Below are positions 36,254-47,870 of a stretch of DNA of 64,000 nucleotides, one piece after another. Position numbers and translations under genes: made by a program. The stretch's first letter is position 1, and each line of letters begins with the position of its first letter. Source of the stretch: Atherix ibis (lineage: Eukaryota; Arthropoda; Insecta; Diptera; Athericidae). Where the stretch lies: NCBI GenBank assembly GCA_958298945.1, contig OY282609.1:31345212-31409211 (forward strand), given 5' to 3'. Below the pieces are notes generated by a model. The model searched no databases. It was not told the origin of the DNA and worked only from the letters and a program-made list of their open reading frames with translations.

Positions 36254-37827
36254 TCAGCAGCCGGGCCAGATTTTCAAAACGAGAATTCCTACCCGCAAAC
36301 AGTTTTCTAAATGCTGATCAGTGATTCGTGATCTTGTTTGACATTTAATATGTTTCATTCTGCTAAAAAGCTGCTCACACGTGTAAGTATTTTCAAACAG
36401 TGAAATCATCATTAGAGCATGTTTATAAAATCCAGGATATTTCTCCTTGTCTAAATAACACTTATAAAATTCTTCCAAGGTAACCTGATTGAATTTTTCT
36501 TTTAATTGTGTATCACAACACATTTCACAGTGCTCCATTTGTAAAATTCCTGGCAATAAATTTACGTCTACGGAAAATGGCGTTGCAAATGCCTCCATTT
36601 GTATGACGTCTTATATGAATAAAAGAAGCATATTTATTCGCCTCCATTTGTGTGACGTCTGGCTGCAATAATAATGTAGGAAAGTGGGTGAATATTTTAT
36701 TTCTCATCTGTTGTTCCCAAAAACCAAGTTTCATTTTAAATGCGGAAATAAGATCATACATATTGTTAACTAATTGATCTTTTCCTTGTAGGCACGTGTT
36801 TACAGCATTTAAGTGACTGACGATGTCGACCAGAAATGCAAAGTCATTAACCCACTCCTTGTCTTCAAATTCTGGGATACTTATTGACTTGCCTGTACAG
36901 AATGATTGGATTTCTTGCTTCAAGTGAAACACTCTTTTCAACATTTTGGCACGAGTCAGCCATCTTACTTCTGCATAAAATATAACGTCATTATACTCTG
37001 AATCCAAAGACTTGAGAAACTCTTGGAACTGTCGGTGATTCAACCCCTTCGACTTAATAAAGTTCACTGTTTTGATGACCACCTTCATGACATGATCCAT
37101 TTTAAGGGATTTGGAACATAATTTCTCCTGATGAATAATGCAATGAAAATTTAGCATCGAAGTATGACACAGCAAGTAGTGTCCTTAAGTGGATACAGTG
37201 CCGCTAATTCTTCTGTTTTGTTAAAATTAACATCAACGCCCCTGATAAAAATCGCCACTTGGGCGGTTTCTGTTAGATCTGTGCTTTCATCCAATGCTAG
37301 AGAATAAAATATAAACTTGGATGCTCGTTTATTCAAATTATCTTCAATATATTTTCCAATGTCGTCCACACGCCTAGTAATAGTTTGACGAGACAGGCTT
37401 ATTTTTAAGAAATCCTTTTTATTTTCTGGGCACAGAATTTCACAGACACTCTCCAAACACTCCTTAATCATTTCACCGTCTGAATATGGCTTCGATTTTT
37501 TTACTAGTATCATGGCTACTGCATAACTAGCTTTTACATAGCATAGTGACTCTTGAGACACTCTAGTAAATATCTGACGTTGTGCAGAACGTTTTTTTTT
37601 AATTCATTTACTTGGTCTTGTCGAAATTGCCCTTTGTAATTATCAAACTTACTTGCATGTTTAGCCTCGTAATGACGCCTAATGTTATACTCTTTTAAGA
37701 CAGAAACAGAATTATCGAATATCAAGCATATCGGCTTTCTTTTAAATTCCACGGAAAAATAGTTTATAGTCCATTTGTCTTGAAAACTTCTCGTCGTTGA
37801 TCCAAATTCTTTACTACTTGACGCCAT
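36254..37827 (-). pseudogene. hAT-family transposase (ZBED/GTF2IRD2-like), frameshifted
   Basis: ATG 37827 begins MASSSKEFGSTTRSFQDKW. The BED-like region (KRKPICLIFDNSVS, then YNIRRHYEAKH) lacks the second zinc cysteine, which is Phe. After frameshifts near 37550, 37165 and 36590 the protein continues with the catalytic domain (FYSLALDESTDLTETAQVAI, matching the D-E-S-T-D block common in this group; then FHCIIHQEKLCSKSL and YAEVRWLTRAKMLKRVFHLK). It ends with the hAT dimerisation region (LMMISLFENTYTCEQLFSRM). The family is often found domesticated in animals, but this copy is broken. Confidence 0.9.
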
Positions 37828-37866
37828 TGTGGGTCTTCGTTTTTCACTAAAAAAATATATAAATAA

Positions 37867-38068
37867 AAGGCCTTTTCCTTTGGACCAACCGTGGTAGCAC
37901 ACATAAACAATAAAAACAAAAATATGACGCTTCAACATAACCAACGAATCCGCTAAGCCATCTATTTCCAGGTAGGAAACTAAAATCCCCACTTCTAGTT
38001 TCCTACCTGGAAATATGACAGCTGCAACTCTACCTCGGTAGCAAAATTGGTCCAAAGGAAAAGGCCTT
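37867..38068. mobile_element. Short MITE nested in the hAT element
   Basis: Termini AAGGCCTTTTCCTTTGGACC and GGTCCAAAGGAAAAGGCCTT are perfect inverted repeats. The interior shares 'cacataaacaataaaaac' and 'cttcaacataaccaacgaat' with the copies at 5386 and 9872, but is shorter. It lies just upstream of the hAT transposase ATG. Confidence 0.9.
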
Positions 38069-38304
38069 AAAATGACATCAGTATTAAGAGCTGTGGGCCA
38101 CAAATAGACGACCAGTGGGCAGCAAATAGACGCCCAGTGGGCTACGCGTGGCCCGCGGGCCTCACGTTGGCCACACGTGCTGTAGACGGTGGAGTTACCA
38201 TCTCCCCCCCCCCCAAGTTTTCTTATTACGTTCTTATCAACTATACACTTTTAATAAAGCGGTTAAAAGACGAGATCAACTATACCGTCATAAAGCGGTT
38301 AAAA

Positions 38305-38915
38305 GACGACATTTTTTGTTTGGTGAGCGAGATTTCGCATGTGATTTGGCGTCGCTCCATCTGATTATCGTTCAATTAATGTGGCACCCATTTTCCGATC
38401 TTTTCAATTTTCCCCATGGCACGCAGACGTATGGAAATGGCTGTTTGAGTAACAGCCAATTGCTCCGCGAGAATTTTTTGGAATTGGGTGTTGTATTCGT
38501 CCAAAAGAGCCTGCAATTGATAATCTTCAACTTCCTAGGCCGATTTTCACGCTTCTTGTCCCACAACTCAAAATTCCCGTCTTTGAACCGATGAAACCAA
38601 TTTCGGCACGTTGTTTCCGATAAAGCACTATCACCATAGGCCTTCATAAGCATTCGAAGTGATTCGGCAGCCGATTTCTTCAAATTGAAGCAGAAAAGCA
38701 GAGAGCTTCCCGCATATGCTCTTTTTCTGGCATAAAACTAGACATGATTACCGAAGGAAAAATGTATGTTGTTGTACGAAATTGCTGACAATGTGCACTG
38801 ATTAATGTTGACAGACGTCAAGCTCATAAAAAAAAGTATGGCGTGCTCATGGTAGCTTAATACGCTCACTCATGCCATCTATAACCAAACAACGCATTTA
38901 AGCTTATACACCTGG
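38305..38915 (-). mobile_element. Mos1-like mariner, 5' half only
   Basis: The right terminus TTTAAGCTTATACACCTGG with TA at 38916-38917 matches the copies at 1452 and 19632. The minus-strand frame reads FNLKKSAAESLRMLMKAYGD, then ETTCRNWFHRFKDGNFELWD, and stops in the helix-turn-helix region. The left side is truncated after 'ttggtgagcgagatttcgca'. The adjoining 38200-38305 carries a C run and a duplicated 'aagcggttaaaagacga'. Confidence 0.85.
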
Positions 38916-38917
38916 TA

Positions 38918-39164
38918 AATCACGTTCGTACGATATTTTTAACGCATGTAACCAAAGTTTTACCATTTCGCAAAAATGCGTTAAGAATATTGAAAAAAAT
39001 AAGATATGTTTATCTATATGAGACCAAGATTCCCAAGCCACTAATAATAAGTATATAATTCCAAAAGTTCACAATTCTTGTACTCAAAATTCCCATAGTA
39101 TCTTTTCAGTTTTTATCATAAAATTCCTCTTTTAGACCAATTCAATTTTTTTTATTGTTGGTGT
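38918..39164. other. AT-rich intergenic DNA
   Basis: Nothing recognised. Confidence 0.4.
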
Positions 39165-39425
39165 AAGGTCCTTTGAGGTAAGAGGCAGAGGGAATTTGGC
39201 GACTTCATATTACTGATAAAGCTGGTCGGTAGTTAGTTGAAGGAACTGATTAGATGTGATGTGGAGCATCTTAGATACTTTTAGGAAATTTAAGAGAGGT
39301 TGTGGGAACGGAGTAGTTGGGTCTAGTAGCTGTAAATAAAGTGTCATTCTAGGTTAAGTGACATTCATTTATTGTAAAATATGGAAAATGGTGAGTTGGA
39401 ATGGCACGTAGGACGAGATTGGTTA
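39165..39425 (-). mobile_element. LINE 3' fragment
   Basis: Diverged copy of the sequence at 54900-55215 and 62900-63190 ('ggtgtaaggtcctttgagg', 'aaatatggaaaatggtgag', 'ggaatggcac'). In those copies it is the 3' part of a minus-strand LINE with RNase H. Too short to encode anything. Confidence 0.6.
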
Positions 39426-41289
39426 CCGAAGGACAAATACTATTTTTTCATTAAACTTAACCGCTCGAACACGTATTTGGAATTCTTATTCTAAAGTTCA
39501 TCTGTTCCGGTTTTCTTTATTCGTAACTAATCAATTTAAAGCTTATGCATCAACAAATTTTAAAGATTAAATTATTTTTTTTTTATCAAAATGCAATTTT
39601 TAGAGATATTTCAAAATATACAAATTTAATTCCAATCAACTTATTACGTCTCTATTACTACCACCTCTTATATCCCTTGGGAAATAAATACACTAAAAGT
39701 TAACTTGGAAATTTTATCAAATAAACTGTACTGTAATAATAGGTATCTGTGAAAAAATGGTGGGGATGAGAGGTGGGAAATACGCTTAAATATGTTCAAT
39801 GCACTTTGTATCATTATTTCGTGTTTCGTGTATTTTTCGTTTCTGCGAACAGTCCAGTCCTCCCTGGTTTATTATGTCCATTTTTCAAGTGCTATAAAAA
39901 ATTCAAAAGCAATCGTATTTTTGTAAGATTGGACTTTTGGTCAGTTGTGTGTAGGTTAGGTTCACTTACCCAGCACTGTAGAGTTGTCTTGCAGTCTAGT
40001 CCAGTTCTGGAATCGACATTAAATAGTCATGAATTCTATCAACACTGATATGAGCATAGAATTTTTATGGAATCATTTCAACAAAATGAACGCTAGCAGC
40101 TTTGATGCTTAGATAGATACTGTGTGGATTCTCTGGAGCTATTAAAATGTCGAATTTCGGGAATCGGAGAATTCCGTATGCAATAAATGCGATATTAAGG
40201 AGTCAAGGACCAAAAAAAAAGAGGATAGACTAGAATAGAAAAAAGTACGTCGAGTACCTTCTTCTTCTATGAAGGAATATTTAAGGCACGAAAGAATATA
40301 TTGTCGAGTACCATCGTTGAAATGACGGTGTTGATGGGATAGTTTGTGCTGAATCGTGGCATATTTTTTGTTTGGCGCGTCTCGGTAGACTTTTTTAAGT
40401 TTGCAATTTTGTTCGAAGGCGACTATTTAAAAGCAGATCACGTAGATCAGACTTTTTTCTACCTTTCATTTCTCTTCTACCCAAACGTATACGACTATAG
40501 TCAGTCATGATGTACTAAGTATATGAATTCTTAAATTCAGCTTCATTTCAAAAGATGTGAGCAGTTATCAGAACACTACAGACAATTTATAAAACGAACA
40601 TAATTTGAGAAAAAAATCCTGATTCATTGCAGTAGGAAAAATGGTGTTCTCTGAATATTCTCCTTCAAGTGTACGAATTTTTAATGATTTTGGATTTGTT
40701 TTTTTTTTTTTTGAAGGGTTTCTTACCAATTTTTTTTTTAAATCCAGGGAATTCTATATATGGTAATAACCAGATATGTCAGCTGGTGGGATAAACTGTT
40801 TATTGTGTCCCGGTGTTTATCGCGAAAAATGGTTTTTATTCAAATTTTAAATAATAATTTTTTTTGGTCAATGCCTGGTTTTATGAGACAATCTGATAAG
40901 TCCGTGATAAGTGCAAGAAATTCCGATATTATTTATATTATTTGGTAGAAGACGCCATACACAATTTTATAAATATCTGTTGATTAGTTTAGTTTTGACA
41001 GCCATTGAAAGGAGACCAGGTTTGTGGTTTTTTTTCAATGTGATGAAAAGTGAATTTTGTGTCTTTAATAAAATAGAATTTTTGAGGGAAAAACAATATC
41101 TGAAACCAACACCAAAATTGAAATGTATAATTGGGGACTTGTCAGCATCGCACGAAATGGTTCAGAAGTGGTTTACTGAAAATTTCTTGCTGTCTTACGA
41201 GCCCACGACGTCCAATTGAAACACTATTTTTAAAAACTGATTTTTAGTCATTTGAGCAATTTTTAAGATTATTTTAGGATAATAATCGT
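39426..41289. other. Intergenic DNA with one old repeat
   Basis: No gene supported. Positions 40885-41035 match 61775-61935 ('gataagtccgtgataa', 'ttagttttgacagcca'). There a mariner-type C-terminus follows directly, so this is probably a fragment of an old transposon. The frame 40911-41219 lies on this repeat and has no domain. Confidence 0.4.
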
Positions 41290-42180
41290 CTTCCGATTTC
41301 ATTAAAGCATGATTCATCATAACGTGGGCAGCGGGACAACAAAGATTCCCGGTCTAGGCCTACGGAATCAAAGGACTTGAGATGTTCCGGATTTGTGCTC
41401 CGGTCTTTGGTGTCCTGTCTAACGCCGGTACTCCATCAAAGGCATGGACGGGCAGAATTTTACTTATACATAGGGATAAGTGTTCAGCTCACCGCAGCCT
41501 ATTAAGCTTAATTTTATCCACAACCACGTGTTCCCGGTAACGCTCCAGAATTTCGCCGTTAAATAAGCTCCGGATCATCATTTTCATATATGGTACCAAA
41601 ATATTTTCGAAGTACCCTCCTATATCTCGAATGCAGACAAGAATTCGTAATGGTCCTAAGAATACATGTGGTAAGGATTTCCGAGCGAAATAATATTGAC
41701 TGACTGAAGTAGGCGCTGTTGGATGCCAGAGGCTCTGCGCGGATTTCTTCCTCTATGTTGACGTCGGCTGCCCCTCTCGACCCCAAATAGAAAAATGATT
41801 TTACTTTTTTAAGGCTATAATCTCCTTTCTGTATGTGAATAGTGCTTAATGGCCTTGTTTGCGACGCCGATACTTACACCATTTACTTCACCACCGTCGA
41901 AGGCTTCTCGTACATCTCTTTCTCATCGACACATAATGTTGAGTTTATGAGCCCCTCGCAGTGCCAGGTTAAAGAGAACGCCGAAAAGTGCGTCTCTTTG
42001 CCGGACACCGTTGTGTATTTTACGCTAGTCATGGTCAGCATAGTCTATCCAATCAATTCTCTTGTGATACCGAAGCTCATACATTTGCAACGTTTTACCC
42101 TGGCTATGTTGTCATAAGAGGCTTTAAAGTCAATGAACAATTGATGGATATTTTGAACATATTCTAACAGTTTTTCCATC
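41290..42180 (-). pseudogene. LINE reverse transcriptase remnant, C-terminal part
   Basis: Minus-strand fragments in more than one frame read LFIDFKASYDNIARVKR (motif A of a LINE RT, here D then Y for the usual A/F), FGITRELIGL, and, after gaps, SFFYLGSRGAADVNIEEEIRA and SCLHSRYRRVLRKYFGTIYE. These are the order and spacing of the RT palm and the region after it. The YADD box is lost. No ends are visible. Confidence 0.65.
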
Positions 42181-44729
42181 TACTGCCGCAGAGAGATGAT
42201 TACCCGAATACTATACACTTCAGTTAGATGCTTTAGAATAAAGCAAGAATAAGCCTACTTGGAATTAAAAGAGATCAAAGCCGGAGTTAACAAATTGGCC
42301 AAGTGCTTAGCCATATTCCTAGAGGCTAAGCTGTGCTAGCAAGTTTACGTGACAAAGAGAAGAGGAGAACTGGCTATAAGGAAGAAGTTGAACTTCGTCA
42401 ATGGAAAATAAATTATTGCTCTACAAGCAAGCCCTTAGAGCTGTCTAGTCATCCAGCTTTGGGGACAATTTCGGGAGCAAAGTACTAAGAAATATTTAGT
42501 ACTTTGCTCTTGGAAGCAGTCACGAGCAAAGCCTTCGACAATATGTAAATTATCAAACTCGTAGACAACAAGGGATAGCACGCAGGTTCAAAAGGGTTGG
42601 ACATTTTCAGTTGTTATAAATACAAAATATAAAAATGAATCACACTGGAAAAGTTCCCAGGATATATGTTAAGGTTTAAAAAAAACACTAGCAAAACATT
42701 AAAATAAAAATTTCTTATTTACAATAATTTTCAGACTATATCAAATGGTGGTGCTTAAGGAAGGTGTTCTTAGTGGGTTAAAATCCCACACTACTATGGG
42801 CCGCGCACGTGAGGTATTCGTTATTTTTTTTTGAGATTTTCCCCTACCCAAAAAAAATGGTTAATCGGGTTTTGTAAGTAAATCAACCGTGTTTTGAGTA
42901 GTCAAGAGAATTAAGTGATATTAAAAATTACATAAACTATTCTTTTTGAATAAATAAAATTGTTCTTGGTGGTGAATTATAAAAGAAAGAGTATTAATTA
43001 CGAACTGACGATGTAGTGGTTGGTGTATTACCACTAATAATATCATCCGAAGAAACACAATTTTTTAATGTTTGCGTGTTTATTTTTTAAAGGAAAGCAT
43101 TTTTTTTTAGCTTTTGTAGAGTATTGCAGCTGATTGGCTTGTGTATAGATAGTTATAAATACTCTACACACGGACCAATCGGTTGGGATAACTTACAATT
43201 ACACAATCACCCGTTAATAAAGCAGTTCAACAAATCAAACAAAATTTTAAACAGTTGATAAGGTAAAAACCAATAAAGAAGTATTCAAAACTAAAATTGT
43301 GGAATTTCGAATATTTGTTTCTCTAAGTGCATAGGAACGAAACAGAAAGATTACTGTTGCGCGGATAATATTCGCTGACGAAAGTATCTTATTCAATGAC
43401 AAAATAAGTTGTAGTTTCGTTCAGTGTTACCTCTACTGATCGGTAGATGGTGCACTGATCGGTATAGTTCCCTCATTCCAAATGAGAGTGATCTCTAAGT
43501 AAAACAATTCGTGCTGTAAATAATCAACCTAAGGTCAGCGCAATTAATCTTAGTCAAAGTTTTTAGCTTAATCAGTGCTCTACGGAAATTGTCTATCGAA
43601 CGTTTTCCAGTGTAAAAGGAAAAACCAATTGCGGAAAACGTTAAATCGTATGACAGTCTAGAGAGATTGGGCATATTCCATCTTGAATATTCATAATTAA
43701 CGTTATTGTTTAAATTGTTAATAAATATATAATTTGAATTTATGAAAAATTATGCGTTTTAATTTAAAGATAAAGCAATTTAAAATAAATATCATTTAGG
43801 GTGTACTCTTTTTAACCAATAAAACACCAACACCGCCTAAAAAGGAGTAACAAACACATTCTAAACTATTTATTATTATTGTTTATTGAATTTATTTTAT
43901 ATTGTACAGTTTTGAAATAGGATTAAAATGTACGATGTAACTTAGGGGAGGCTGAGGCTGAGGCTAAAATGCAATTAGACTTGACTATCGTCAGTTGCAG
44001 TGTACTCGTTTGGAATTATTCAATATTTGTAAAGATTTTACGGTTTCTGGTTATGTTGTTGTCTCCATATTTAGAATAAGCTCTCGCCTTTTCTCTTTCG
44101 TTATGAGAGAGCAATTTTGAATACTGGCAATTATTAAGGGGAGAACTTTTTATAAGAGCGAAGCGAGCACGTATAGAAAATATGAGAAGGTTTTAATGAT
44201 TTCAGTTAAATTGTTACTAATTTATAGTCTAGACATAGGATTACTGCAACTCACTAGCCGCATGAAAATAAATTTTATAACAAATCGTTTCCTATGCAAA
44301 CTTTCAAAATTACCATGCTTCCTTCCTGCTGGTGCTGGCCTGATTCAATCGTAGCTGCTTGTCCGCATCCTCTAAATCGTACCCAAGCATGCATGTGATT
44401 AATATGCAATTTTACGAAGCAATATTTTTAAAATGCAATTAAAAGGTGCACAAGGAGCGTAGAGTGGACTACAGGGTTTTGAAAATACATTAACCACTAT
44501 CAATAATAAGTGCACAATAATTTCAGCTGCATCTAGTAACTTTTTGCCAAAACTAAGACTATAATTAAAGAAAAGTAGGTGAGAATTACATAAGAAATTA
44601 TGACTGTCTTTAAGAGGTTTGCGAGAGTTTTATAAAAAATTACAAGATTAGCTATTCTCCCCTTAATTTTGCTTCGGCGTGATAATACAGAAATACAATT
44701 TTATAATTTATATTTTATTTATTGATTAT
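42181..44729. other. Intergenic DNA without recognised genes
   Basis: No frame resembles a known family. A TATAAAT (43154-43160) preceded by a CCAAT-type box (gattggct, near 43132) and followed by AATAAA (near 43216) could be a promoter or a solo LTR, but boundaries and coding sequence are missing. Confidence 0.4.
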
Positions 44730-45790
44730 ATAGACTTCAGCGTTATTTATGGAATTTGGTGTCGATCAAATGCCCGCCTCTGGCCGCGGCGCAAAGACGA
44801 GCTCTTTTAAGCAGGTTTTTCATAATACTCGTATTTTTGCAGACTTCTGGTGTTATTTCAGCAATTTTGTTTTGAATGTTGTCTTTAAGCATCGAGGGTA
44901 AAATCAGATAATCTTGGGGGCCAGTCGATAACACCACTTTTTGATATTATTTAGTCGGGACAAATTTCTCTAAAAATTTGCATCGTAGCACGAGCTGTAT
45001 GTGATGTGGGCACCGTCTTGCTGGAACCACATGTTTTGTAGGTCTAAATTGATCCAATTCGGGCAGAAGAAAATTTTACAAAATATCCCGAAGCGGACAT
45101 CTATAACTGTACAGAATTACCTCCAGCATCCTCAATAAAATATGACCCATACAGTTACTCTACGAAGTCTTTGATTTATCAGTTGAGGGTTTTCAGTGCT
45201 CCAATAGCGGCTATTCTGATAATTAACAAAGCCAACCAAGTCGGAGTGTGCTTCGTTGCTCATAATGATTTTTTGCCAAAAATGTTGCTCGTCTTTGTCG
45301 AGCTATAAAAATCGAGCAATCCAGTCTCCGCCGTTCATGGTCATTTGCCTGCAGCTGTTGTGTGAATTGAAAACAATTTTTTTTAAGAATTTTTAACAAA
45401 CATGATGGAGATATTCCAAATTATTGTGCACGGCGTCGATGAGAGGTACCCGGAGGTTCAGCAACACTGAATGTCCGGGTACCTCTGCCTCACTGCATAA
45501 ATCTTTTCAGGTGTACGTTAGCTTATTTGTTGTCCAATCGTCGCCTCATCTCTCAGTGTATTCATATTTTTTAAAATTATTCATTACACGCTGAATGGTT
45601 GACTTGCTCGGCATATGGTATGATTAACACCAAAAAAGTCACGTAATTTTGTCCGCGTATAACCAATTGAAGAATTATTTAAATTAAATTTCAAAACGTT
45701 GTTGCGGCGTTAGACTAAAAAATTGTAATCGACAACTGTCAAATGCCAACAGACAAATGTCATCCAAACGAAAATGGCGGCCAGCCTGGA
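44730..45790 (-). pseudogene. Tc1-mariner transposase remnant
   Basis: Minus strand: the C-terminus reads DNIQNKIAEITPEVCKNTSI and ARGGHLIDTKFH. Further 5', out of frame, there are WCQQDGA (second catalytic block), NYQNSRYWSTENPQ and FWQKIIMSNEAHSDLVG, the usual FSDEAHF-L-G region. The order equals that of DD37/DD41-type elements. Many stops. A possible 5' end (ACACCCTGTATTTACG) lies near 45812. Confidence 0.65.
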
Positions 45791-46394
45791 ACATAAAAAA
45801 CACCCTGTATTTACGTTAATTTCTTATCATCATACAGAGTCTACCAATTGAAACTTTTTTTGTTTACATTTGGAATAAAACACCTTTTTTTTGTGAAATA
45901 TGTTGTAGAGGCTTTACTATTTATAATTGAAAAATAAATTTTTGTAAATGTCTACCATGGTTATGTTTACAGACATTATTTTTCCATAATTGTGACACGG
46001 ATGGCGTGGTAGATATTGGTTGTGAGTTCTTGAATTTTGTGTGGACTATCTTCTTAAATCTCAGTTTTCACATAGCCTCACAAGAAGAAGGCCGATAGCA
46101 TCAAATCACATAATCTCGTTACGAAATTAGGCGTTCATGGAATATGATTTTCAATAAGTCGATTGTTTCTTGGGCGGTGTTGAACGTTGCACCCTTCCTG
46201 TTGAAATCATTTATATCATTAAAAATAGGCCATACAAAATTGATTACCAAGTCTCTTCCGCATTCCAATGACAGCAACGGCCTCATTTTCAAAAAAAATA
46301 CGGACCATGAACCCCATCTTACAGTGACACATTCATTATGATATCATTGTTCAATAACTGCTTTGGATTTCCAGGTCCCTAAATGCGACAATTT

Positions 46395-46579
46395 TGTTTG
46401 TTTGTTTGTTCGTTTATCATTTCAAGTGACACGTAAGTACTGAAAAGTATATTCTGAAAAAGTGGCATAAGGAAATTAAATAGAAATGGAAGAAAAAGTG
46501 GTTTTTGGGAATAAGCATAGGATTCGAACCCACGACCCCTTGGATGGTGGTAGTTCAGTACGCTAAGCGAGTCGGCATC
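46395..46579 (-). mobile_element. tRNA-derived SINE
   Basis: Read on the minus strand, 46579 downwards gives a tRNA-like head: GATGCCGACTCGCTTAGCGT in the A-box position and GTGGGTTCGAATCCTA containing a B box (GGTTCGAATCC). A short unrelated body and an (AAAC)n-type tail at 46394-46412 follow. The flanking CGACAATTTT at about 46386 and 46580 is a target-site duplication inside the transposase codons NCR. The tRNA fold is too degenerate for a working tRNA gene. Confidence 0.8.
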
Positions 46580-46689
46580 CGACAATTTTTCTTGGTCACA
46601 TAGTCGGCTAAGTGAAAATGATCTTCGCCTGATAATACTCGTACCATCAACGAAAGTTTTACTGGCTTTAATTTTTGCGTCAATTTGAC

Positions 46690-47425
46690 CTTATAAGATT
46701 TAACACCCCAAGTCTTGTAGGCCTTAAGACGCAAGTTTTATAAGTACTTAAGATCTCAAGTCTTACTAAGACCCCAAGTCTTATTTAAGACCCCAAGTCT
46801 TACTCAAGACCCCAAGTCTTACTTAAGACCCCAAGTCTTACTTGAGACCCCAAGTCTTACTTGAGACCCCCAAGTCTTACTTGAGACCCCCAAGTCTTAC
46901 TTGAAACCCCCAAGTCTTACTTGAAACCCCCGAGTCTTACTTGAGACCTCCAAGTCTACTTAGGACCCCCAAGTCTACTTAGGACCCCCAAGTATTACTT
47001 AAGACTCCAAGTCTTACTTAAGAAACCAAGTCTTACTTAGGACCCCGTCTTACTTAAGACCCCAAGTGTTACTTAGGACTCCAAGTCTTACTTGGGACTC
47101 CAAGTCTTAGAACCCTAAGTCTTAAGATCCCAAGTGTTACTTAGGACCCCAAGTGTTACTTAGGACCCCAAGTGTTACTTAGGACTCCAAGTGTTACTTA
47201 GGACCCCAAGTGTTACTTAGGACCCCAAGTGTTACTTAAGACCCCAATTGTTACTTAACACCCCAATTTTTACTTAGGACCCCAAGTATTACTTAGGACC
47301 CCAAGTGTTACTTAGGACCCCAATTGTTACTTAACACTCCAATTTTTACTTAGGACCCCAAGTATTACTTAGGACCCCAAGTATTACTTAGGACCCCAAG
47401 TGTTACTTAGGACCCCAAGACATGA
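46690..47425. repeat. 19-20-bp minisatellite (AAGTSTTACTTRRGACCCC)
   Basis: About 35-40 head-to-tail units around AAGTCTTACTTGAGACCCC. The left half uses AAGTCTTAC. From about 47060 the AAGTGTTAC variant dominates, with some AAGTATTAC. Six-C variants (GACCCCCAAG) are clustered at 46860-46990. Degenerate units continue to about 47520. Non-coding. Confidence 0.95.
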
Positions 47426-47870
47426 CCCAGTTTTAATTATTTTTATAAGAGTTCAGACCCAAAGTCTTAAAGGACTTCAGACCTCTAGTCTTATAAGTAG
47501 ACCTCAAATTTTAAAAGACTTCATATCCAAAGTTATTGTGCAAAAATTGCCGTGTGGTCATTGTGTACAGGCACAATTGTTGAGAACGTCATGAAACCGA
47601 TAAAACTGTATTCTGCGCAACATTTTCATTCGCCAAAGCAATATTTTTCATCTAAACGGCATGTATAAGCACGTAGGTTTTGTAACGAACCAAAAAACTC
47701 AAATTTTTCCACCAAATTCTTGATTGGAGGCTCAGGTAAAACTATCATTACGACCAAAAATATCGCGAATTTTTCGAAATATAACTTCCACAGATCGACA
47801 ATTTTCATAATAGATTTCAATTATTTTAATAGAATTTCCATTAAAAATTGAAAAGCTTTTAACAAATGGG

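Larger units (their letters stand above)
36236..38179 (-). mobile_element. hAT transposon with 8-bp target-site duplication
   Basis: The 8-bp duplication CTGTAGAC is at 36228-36235 and 38180-38187. The termini are CATGGGTGGCCAAC on the left and GTTGGCCACACGTG on the right, inverted repeats with few mismatches. The 1944-bp copy includes a 202-bp MITE near its 5' end. The right subterminal part (38093-38165) holds 'gtgggc' repeats. Confidence 0.95.
45960..47870 (-). mobile_element. Decayed Tc1-mariner element, interrupted by SINE and minisatellite
   Basis: Minus strand, right to left. The N-terminal DNA-binding part is at 47870-47620 (IKIIEIYYENCRSVEVIFRK, then FGRNDSF and LVEKFEFFGSLQN). The first catalytic block is near 46615 (LSGEDHFHLADYVTKKNCR), cut exactly there by a tRNA-derived SINE. 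Beyond it are GPYFF and a RKGATFNTAQETIDLL segment corresponding to QQDGATCHTA. A minisatellite fills 46690-47425. Not functional. Confidence 0.65.

Noticed and set aside
39773..40048. 91-codon plus-strand frame
   Set aside because: No recognisable motif, signal or splice context, and no repeat support.
46510..46579. tRNA gene
   Set aside because: It has a B box and a weak A box, but no consistent cloverleaf. The tail and target duplication show a SINE.
46690..47425. CRISPR-like array
   Set aside because: The units abut without spacers and vary in sequence; the genome is eukaryotic. It is a minisatellite.
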